NCBI GenBank assembly: GCA_027459365.1
Contig: DAIDIM010000113.1
Span: 1 to 11,217, forward strand
DNA length: 11,217 nucleotides
Origin: Chlamydiota bacterium
GTDB taxonomy: Bacteria > Chlamydiota > Chlamydiia > Chlamydiales > SM23-39
Direction of reading: 5' to 3'
Position 1 is the first letter of the stretch, and each line of letters begins with the position of its first letter. The translations under genes and the position numbers were made by a program. The notes beneath the pieces are model-generated. The model saw only the letters and a program-made list of their open reading frames with translations, was not told the origin of the DNA and ran no database searches. Shown one piece after another: positions 6,753 to 11,217 of the stretch.

Positions 6753-7738
6753 ATAGTCCCTTTTAATAGGGCTGCACCCCATGTCAACCCCCCGCCAAAA
6801 GCGGTGAGTAGTATCTGATCTGATGGCTGCACAATGTATGTTCGATACAACTCATCGAGGGCAATTCCAATTGAGGAGGCAGAGGTATTACCATATTTGT
6901 GGACAGTTTTAAAGATCCGATCACTAGGAAGGTGTTCAAATCTTTTGGCAATCGCATCAATGATGCGAAGATTTGCTTGGTGAGGAATTAAATAGGTGAT
7001 CTGATCTTCAGAGCTACCTGCGGCTTCAATACATTCTTTACACGCAGATTCCATGCGTCGTACGGCGTGCTTGAACACTTCATTGCCAGCCATCTTGATA
7101 TAATGTTCTTTCTGAGAAACGGTCTCGATAGAGGCAGGTCGTCTACTTCCTCCAGCCGGCATCATCAAAAGTTCAGCCTGCTCACCATCTGATCCTAAAG
7201 TGACATGCTCGATTAGCAGCCCTTTTCCTGTTCCCGAAACCACGCAAGCGCCGGCACCATCGCCAAAGAGAACGCATGTTGAACGATCTTCATAATTGGT
7301 AATCGATGAGAGCTTTTCAGAGGCAATCACTAAAATATTTTTATAGGTTCCCGATTCTACAAAAGATTTGGCAATAGATATTGCATATAGAAAACCTGTG
7401 CATGCGGCCTGAATATCCATACTAGGAACAAATCTTGCTCCAATTTGCTTCTGAATCAAACAGGCGGTACTTGGAAAAACAAAATCTGGCGTAATCGTTG
7501 CAACGATGATAAAATCAATTTGATCGACGAGAATTCCGGCAGATTCAATTGCTTTTCGAGCCGCATTTGCTCCCATATGTGAGGTATATTCTTCAGGCAA
7601 AGCTAAACGTCTTTCTTTAATCCCTGTCCGAGTGACAATCCATTCATCCGAGGTTTCGACCATTTTTTCTAGGTCTTGGTTAGAAAGAACCCGCTCTGGG
7701 AGAAAGGAACCTGTTCCAATAATTTTTGCCTTTATCAT
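6749..7738 (-). CDS. fabH: 3-oxoacyl-[acyl-carrier-protein] synthase III
   Basis: FabH condenses acetyl-CoA (or another short acyl-CoA) with malonyl-ACP to start fatty acid synthesis. I start at the ATG at 7738 (329 residues), because MIKAKIIGTGSFLP aligns directly with the family N-terminus. A longer version beginning with TTG at 7765 adds nine residues and is less likely. Counted from 7738, the thiolase-fold triad is C113 (QAACTGF), H253 (IPHQAN) and N283 (KYGNTS), and DEWIVTRTGIKER is at 31-43. GGGLTWGAAL at the end is also typical. No clear Shine-Dalgarno precedes either start. A possible promoter is TTGAAT (7784-7779), 17 nt, TAAATC (7761-7756, with an upstream TG extension). It would start transcripts downstream of the TTG, which also favours the ATG. 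fabH is first in a four-gene operon in which fabH/fabD and fabD/fabG overlap. Confidence 0.95.
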   Translation of the reverse strand: MIKAKIIGTGSFLPERVLSNQDLEKMVETSDEWIVTRTGIKERRLALPEEYTSHMGANAARKAIESAGILVDQIDFIIVATITPDFVFPSTACLIQKQIGARFVPSMDIQAACTGFLYAISIAKSFVESGTYKNILVIASEKLSSITNYEDRSTCVLFGDGAGACVVSGTGKGLLIEHVTLGSDGEQAELLMMPAGGSRRPASIETVSQKEHYIKMAGNEVFKHAVRRMESACKECIEAAGSSEDQITYLIPHQANLRIIDAIAKRFEHLPSDRIFKTVHKYGNTSASSIGIALDELYRTYIVQPSDQILLTAFGGGLTWGAALLKGTI

Positions 7739-7791
7739 ACCGGATGAGTTTAGCTGATTTACCAATAAATGAAAACCTATTCAAAAAAAGA

Positions 7792-7820
7792 TTGAGTAGA
7801 ATCTAGATTTTTTTTACACT
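7792..7820 (+). promoter_or_regulatory. Candidate promoter for the Inc-like gene
   Basis: TTGAGT (7792-7797) and TACACT (7815-7820) are separated by exactly 17 nt. Each hexamer matches the sigma-70 consensus at 4 of 6 positions. The start codon at 7827 lies only 6 nt after the -10 box, so a transcript from it would have almost no leader. Confidence 0.35.
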
Positions 7821-7826
7821 ATTTCC

Positions 7827-8645
7827 ATGCTACAAGCTGTCCCCCTTTCTTCTTTAACTCCAAAGTTGGTTCATTCGCCACTTCTCATAGAAACTCCTAA
7901 GCCAGATCAAATTACCCAAAATATAAAGATTTCTGAAATAGCAAAAGAAGTTTGGGTAATCCTCTCCAATCCAGGATCTCCAGAATTTTATCAACATACA
8001 GAAAAGGTCCTCACAATAATTGCTATCGCTGGAGGCATCGGATCTGTCCTTTACTATCTTATAGGAAAACCAGATAGCTCAGGGTTGTCAGGAATTATCT
8101 GTTTAACAGGTGCGTTAAGTTCCCATTTAGCAGGGCAAGTAGCGATCAGTAAGTCGATCCAAGAAAAACTTGAAAAAATGGAAAGTCTTAACCATCAACA
8201 AGCTGCGCAAATCACTCATTATCAGACACTTTTTAAAGAATTCAAAAGAGATATCGAAGATTTAAAGGAATTTAGCGTCGAGCATCAGGAAGAGCTTAAG
8301 TGTCTAGTTTCAAAACTTGATCAACAAATCCAAGCATCTGGAGTTCTTTTAGAAAAGCTTTTTAAAGATGGGATCTTACAAGATATTTTAAAAGCGATTA
8401 AAGACATTAAAGATCCAGAAGGGCTATTGCGTAGATTGAACGAATTGGAAGTTGTGACAAAAAAACTTCAAGATTCTCAAAAAGAGTTAGCCAATACAGA
8501 GGGGCGTTTAGAAATAGTTGTTGCAAATCTGCGGGAAATGGAAAAAGAGCACCAAGATATCCTATTTGGACACAGACAAGTGCTCGCAGTCCACAAAGCT
8601 GAAACAGATAAACTTCAGGCCGCCGTAGCAGCAATTATTGTGTGA
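7827..8645 (+). CDS. Candidate inclusion-membrane (Inc-like) protein: paired hydrophobic segments plus coiled coil
   Basis: A 272-residue protein of unknown family with a striking layout. An N-terminal region of about 60 residues without a standard signal peptide is followed by two adjacent hydrophobic segments (about 61-79, IIAIAGGIGSVLYYLIG, and 87-108), separated by a short KPDSSG turn. A long charged helical region (about 110-265) then shows heptad-like spacing of Leu/Ile among Glu, Lys and Gln, so it is a probable coiled coil. A closely spaced hydrophobic hairpin with both tails facing one side is the hallmark of chlamydial Inc proteins. These are type III secreted and inserted in the inclusion membrane, and IncA uses coiled coils in SNARE-like fusion control. 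Inc identity is inferred from shape, not from recognised homology. A bacterial membrane-anchored coiled-coil protein is the alternative. No Shine-Dalgarno precedes the ATG. It is divergent from fabH and meets the next gene tail to tail. Confidence 0.6.
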   Translation: MLQAVPLSSLTPKLVHSPLLIETPKPDQITQNIKISEIAKEVWVILSNPGSPEFYQHTEKVLTIIAIAGGIGSVLYYLIGKPDSSGLSGIICLTGALSSHLAGQVAISKSIQEKLEKMESLNHQQAAQITHYQTLFKEFKRDIEDLKEFSVEHQEELKCLVSKLDQQIQASGVLLEKLFKDGILQDILKAIKDIKDPEGLLRRLNELEVVTKKLQDSQKELANTEGRLEIVVANLREMEKEHQDILFGHRQVLAVHKAETDKLQAAVAAIIV

Positions 8646-8915
8646 TCATTTTTTTTTGTTGGCAGTAATTGTTGCATGATGCTTTTTAAAAAGCTTTTCC
8701 ATTGTCCTTTGCTTGTCATTCTTTTTGCTCAAATAAGTCGCTCTACCTTTCAAGCTAACTCCAAAAGTAGTTGATTGAGAAGCAATCCGACCGTTATGTG
8801 TCGCTTGCGATGCCAAGGCAGACCCTACAATCATTTTCCGTTCTGATTGGGAATCTGATTTGATTGCCTTCTTATCCGAAGTTGTCTTTTGAGAACGATT
8901 GACTCCTTTGACCAT
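8646..8915 (-). CDS. Small, very basic hypothetical protein
   Basis: An 89-residue protein that I do not recognise. It has 16 Lys and 5 Arg against 5 acidic residues, is rich in Ser/Thr, has no hydrophobic segment and no Cys, and ends in three lysines. A central stretch (about 28-60) is less charged and contains SALASQATHNGRIASQSTTF. It could bind nucleic acid or be an exported effector, but nothing in the sequence decides this. The gene is credible because a strong Shine-Dalgarno (AAGGAG, 8926-8921) lies 5 nt before the ATG and a TATAAA (-10-like, 8941-8936) lies at the right distance upstream of that. Its stop codon (8648-8646) directly abuts the stop codon of the Inc-like gene. Confidence 0.65.
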   Translation of the reverse strand: MVKGVNRSQKTTSDKKAIKSDSQSERKMIVGSALASQATHNGRIASQSTTFGVSLKGRATYLSKKNDKQRTMEKLFKKHHATITANKKK

Positions 8916-8945
8916 ATAAACTCCTTTTTAACTTCTTTATACTCC

Positions 8946-8997
8946 GACCGGTCCAAAAATGTGCATTTGGGCCGCTTCAAAGCGTCAAAATTTGACG
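8946..8997. repeat. Three palindromes upstream of the small basic gene
   Basis: The stretch contains GACCGGTC (8946-8953, perfect 8-bp palindrome), CGCTT-CA-AAGCG (8973-8984) and CGTCAAA-A-TTTGACG (8983-8997, perfect 7-bp arms around one base), the last two sharing two bases. A weaker AAATG-TG-CATTT lies at 8957-8968. They sit just upstream of the basic-protein gene and about 120-170 bp upstream of the aas-like start. No T-run follows, so they are not ordinary terminators. Operator sites or a remnant of a small repeat element are possible. Confidence 0.5.
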
Positions 8998-9000
8998 ATT

Positions 9001-9039
9001 GCAAATGACCTAATATTAAGTCAATATAAGGTCATTTGC
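9001..9039. repeat. 39-nt inverted repeat (11-bp perfect arms, inner 5-bp extension)
   Basis: GCAAATGACCT (9001-9011) is perfectly complementary to AGGTCATTTGC (9029-9039). After one A/A mismatch the pairing resumes with ATATT (9013-9017) and AATAT (9023-9027) around the 5-nt loop AAGTC. Up to 16 of 17 positions per arm therefore pair. It lies in the 205-bp divergent gap, 64 bp before the -10 box of the aas-like gene. No T-run follows on either strand. It may be an operator for a dimeric or tetrameric regulator or a short mobile-element relic. Confidence 0.75.
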
Positions 9040-9099
9040 GACAGCGATTATTAGTCGTTAATGAAAATCTCAAGAAATTGTCCATAAATATCGGCAATA

Positions 9100-9120
9100 T
9101 GGTATAATCCCGAGGTCATA
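9100..9120 (+). promoter_or_regulatory. Extended -10 promoter and weak RBS for the aas-like gene
   Basis: TGGTATAAT at 9100-9108 is a perfect TATAAT with the TGn extension, which can work without a good -35 box. TTGTCC at 9078-9083 is present but at a long 19-nt spacing. GAGG at 9112-9115 lies 5 nt before the ATG at 9121 and would be the ribosome binding site. The expected transcription start (about 9115) falls on that GAGG, so a transcript from this promoter would have a very short leader, or an additional upstream promoter is used. Confidence 0.5.
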
Positions 9121-11217
9121 ATGTTTTGTAAACTTTTTACACTTTTCTGGCTTGCAGTTTTCCGTTTGCGCTATAAAATCGAAGTAAAGGGTAAGGAACA
9201 ATTGGAGTCCATCTCAAAAGAGGGAGGAATCTTGTTCATGCCTAACCATCCAGCCCATATGGATCCTGTATTTCTTTATATGATTCTTTGGCCTAAATTC
9301 CGAATGCGTCCCATTGTCACTGAACATATTGCCCGCATTTCGTTTATTAAGCCGGCGATGAAAATAACGCATGGGATCAATGTCCCTTCTCTTGCTGATT
9401 ACATGAATGCATTCAGGGTAAAAAGGGTGAAAGAGGCGGTATTGGCAGTAAGTGATGGGTTAAAAAAGAGAGAAAATTTTATTATCTATCCAGCTGGCAG
9501 GTTGAAAGAAACAGGAAAAGAGGTGATCGGAGGTTCTTCTGGAGCGCATGAAATTATCCAACAATGTCCCGAGACAAAAGTGGTACTCATTCGGACAAGT
9601 GGCCTATGGGGAAGCTCTTTTTCAAGAGCAATTACAGGGGAATCTCCCGATCTTCCAAAAACAATCTTGAATAGTATCAAAGTACTTCTAAAAAATGGAT
9701 TGTTCTTTGCACCGCGAAGAAAAGTGACCATTGAATTTAAACTCGCGACAAAAGATCTCCCAGTCAATGCATCGCGAATCGAATTCAATCGCTACCTCGA
9801 GAACTGGTATAATCAATACAAAGATGAGCAAGGCAATGTACATCCTGAAGAACCTCTCCAATTAGTCTCGTATTCTTTTTGGAAAAATGATCTTCCAAAA
9901 GTTGCCAAAATCGCCCTTGTTGAAAAGAAAAAAGAACCGATTCCAATTCATCCCGAAACAGAAGAGAAGGTCTATCGCGAAATTCGTCGCATCGTCGGCA
10001 ATCCAAATTTGAAGATTGAACCGCAGATGAATCTATCGACTGAAGTAGGAATGGATTCTCTAAACATCGCAGAGATCATTGCATTTTTAACGCAAAAATT
10101 TCGAACAGAAGGGATCCATCCTAACGAAATTGTGACTGTTCGCGATTGTTTGGAGGCCGCAGAAAATGCTAAAACAAAAAAAAAAGTTGCCCCATCAACC
10201 TTTAGATTCCCAGAAGAAAAAAAACGTCCTATCCCTATCTCTCCCATGGGAGACAGTTTTGCTGAAAGCTTTTTAAAAATTTGTCAGAAAATGGGAAATC
10301 TTGTCGCGTGTGGAGACGATGTAAGTGGTATCACACGCTATCATAAACTTAAAAAAGCAGCTCTTGTTTTAGCCTCTTATTTTGAAAAGATTCCTGGAGA
10401 AAGAATCGCCGTTTTACTTCCTGCATCAACTGGCGCATACGTGACGATTTTTGCAATTCTTTTAGCAAATAAAGTCCCCGTCATGCTGAATTGGACGTTA
10501 GGCCCTCGATATTTAGAAGAAATGTTTCGCATTAGCAAAGCATCAAAAGTGATTTCATCTTGGCGTTTTATCGATCGGGCATCACATGTCGATTTTGGGA
10601 ATCTCATCGATCAGATGGAGTTATTAGAAGAGATTCGAGACCGTTTGGGGCTGAAGCGAAAGTTGAAAAGGCTTTTTCTATCTTTTTTCCCCCCATCACT
10701 CATTCTACGACATCTCAAGCTGAACAATAAAAACCCAAACGACATAGCGGTGATTTTATTTACAAGTGGAACAGAGGCAATGCCCAAAGGTGTTCCCCTC
10801 TCGCATGAGAATATCCTAGAGAATCAAAAAATGACGATGCGTTGCATTCAACTCAAAGAAACCGATATTCTCTACAGCGTTTTACCCCCATTCCATTCAT
10901 TTGGCTTTTCTGTCACCGGAATATTGCCTCTTTTAGTTGGAATGAGAGTCGCTTTTTTCCCTGATCCAACAGATAGCTTTGCACTGGCCGAAGGGGTTGA
11001 ACGTTGGAAAATCACCCTTTTTTCAGGCGCGCCGAATTTTATTAAGGGGCTCCTTCACGCTGCAAAAAAGGGGCAGCTAGCATCGATTCGATGGTTTGTC
11101 AGCGGTGCTGAAAAAGCATCTCCTGAGCTCTACGATTCCGTTGCACAATTAGCAACAGGTGCCAAACTTATTGAAGGGTATGGGATCACAGAGTGCTCTC
11201 CTGTAATTTCGATCAGT
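9121..11217 (+). CDS. aas: Aas-like fusion: PlsC acyltransferase + carrier-like domain + acyl-ACP synthetase (C-terminus outside window)
   Basis: The frame is open from ATG 9121 to the right edge (699 codons, no stop). (1) Residues about 1-230 are a PlsC-type acyltransferase with NHPAHMD at 42-48, which is the HX4D catalytic pair H43/D48, and YPAGR at 123-127 in the place of the usual FPEG motif. (2) Residues about 278-347 resemble an acyl carrier protein, with GMDSL at 310-314 placing S313 at the phosphopantetheine site. (3) From about 375 there is an AMP-forming ligase. Its P-loop is LFTSGTEAMPKG at 546-557, with LPPFHSFGF further on and EGYGITECSP at 685-694, matching E. coli Aas closely. 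Aas activates fatty acids as acyl-AMP/acyl-ACP and acylates lysophospholipid at the inner membrane; here it may recycle lysolipids or use host fatty acids. An in-frame stop at 9085 rules out a longer N-terminus with ATG. About 150-200 residues are probably missing. The internal carrier is not in E. coli Aas. Confidence 0.88.
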   Translation, partial: MFCKLFTLFWLAVFRLRYKIEVKGKEQLESISKEGGILFMPNHPAHMDPVFLYMILWPKFRMRPIVTEHIARISFIKPAMKITHGINVPSLADYMNAFRVKRVKEAVLAVSDGLKKRENFIIYPAGRLKETGKEVIGGSSGAHEIIQQCPETKVVLIRTSGLWGSSFSRAITGESPDLPKTILNSIKVLLKNGLFFAPRRKVTIEFKLATKDLPVNASRIEFNRYLENWYNQYKDEQGNVHPEEPLQLVSYSFWKNDLPKVAKIALVEKKKEPIPIHPETEEKVYREIRRIVGNPNLKIEPQMNLSTEVGMDSLNIAEIIAFLTQKFRTEGIHPNEIVTVRDCLEAAENAKTKKKVAPSTFRFPEEKKRPIPISPMGDSFAESFLKICQKMGNLVACGDDVSGITRYHKLKKAALVLASYFEKIPGERIAVLLPASTGAYVTIFAILLANKVPVMLNWTLGPRYLEEMFRISKASKVISSWRFIDRASHVDFGNLIDQMELLEEIRDRLGLKRKLKRLFLSFFPPSLILRHLKLNNKNPNDIAVILFTSGTEAMPKGVPLSHENILENQKMTMRCIQLKETDILYSVLPPFHSFGFSVTGILPLLVGMRVAFFPDPTDSFALAEGVERWKITLFSGAPNFIKGLLHAAKKGQLASIRWFVSGAEKASPELYDSVAQLATGAKLIEGYGITECSPVISIS

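Noticed and set aside
8681..8694. Perfect 14-bp palindrome GCTTTTTAAAAAGC
   Set aside because: It lies within the coding sequence of the small basic protein, encoding a Lys/Leu/Phe stretch; A/T-rich codons explain it without a regulatory role.
9486..10607. Minus-strand open frames (73-100 codons) inside the aas-like gene
   Set aside because: The plus strand is one continuous, motif-rich reading frame here; the antisense frames are by-products of its codon use.
1..11217. CRISPR array or insertion sequence
   Set aside because: No regularly spaced direct repeats, no transposase-like protein and no terminal inverted repeats flanking a gene were seen on either strand.

Overview
The window reads as chromosomal DNA from a chlamydia-like (environmental Chlamydiae) bacterium. 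The taxonomic signs are the compact order fabH-fabD-fabG-acpP, a candidate inclusion-membrane (Inc-like) protein with two adjacent membrane segments and a long coiled coil, and a one-helix orphan protein of a kind I associate with this phylum. The placement is inference: no rRNA or other decisive marker is present.

Layout. Positions 1-1379 (+) hold the end of an AbiEi-like antitoxin/regulator, cut by the window edge, and a complete AbiEii-like nucleotidyltransferase toxin; the two overlap. Positions 1479-2417 (+) encode an unrecognised 312-residue protein with one membrane segment. A tRNA-Asn(GTT) lies on the minus strand at 2483-2554, with its own terminator and a candidate promoter. Divergent from it is recD2 (2641-4779, +), a RecD2-type helicase. 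recD2 converges on the type II fatty acid synthesis operon (fabH, fabD, fabG, acpP; minus strand, 7738 down to 4820), and a perfect hairpin that could serve both strands separates them. Divergent from fabH is the Inc-like gene (7827-8645, +). It meets tail to tail, with no spacer, a small very basic protein gene (8646-8915, -). A palindrome-rich region of about 200 bp follows. After it, from 9121 to the right edge, an open frame encodes an Aas-like protein with three domains: a PlsC-type acyltransferase, an acyl-carrier-like domain and an AMP-forming acyl-ACP synthetase. Its C-terminus is outside the window.

How the genes work together. The fab operon supplies the priming condensing enzyme, malonyl loading, first reductase and carrier for making acyl chains. 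The Aas-like protein probably activates free (possibly host-derived) fatty acids and esterifies them into lysophospholipid, so the right half concerns membrane lipid supply. The left end is accessory: a type IV toxin-antitoxin/abortive-infection module and an orphan gene on the 3' side of a tRNA, a common place for acquired DNA.

The observations most worth following are the carrier domain inside the Aas-like protein, the Inc-like protein, and the cluster of palindromes between the basic-protein gene and the aas-like gene.
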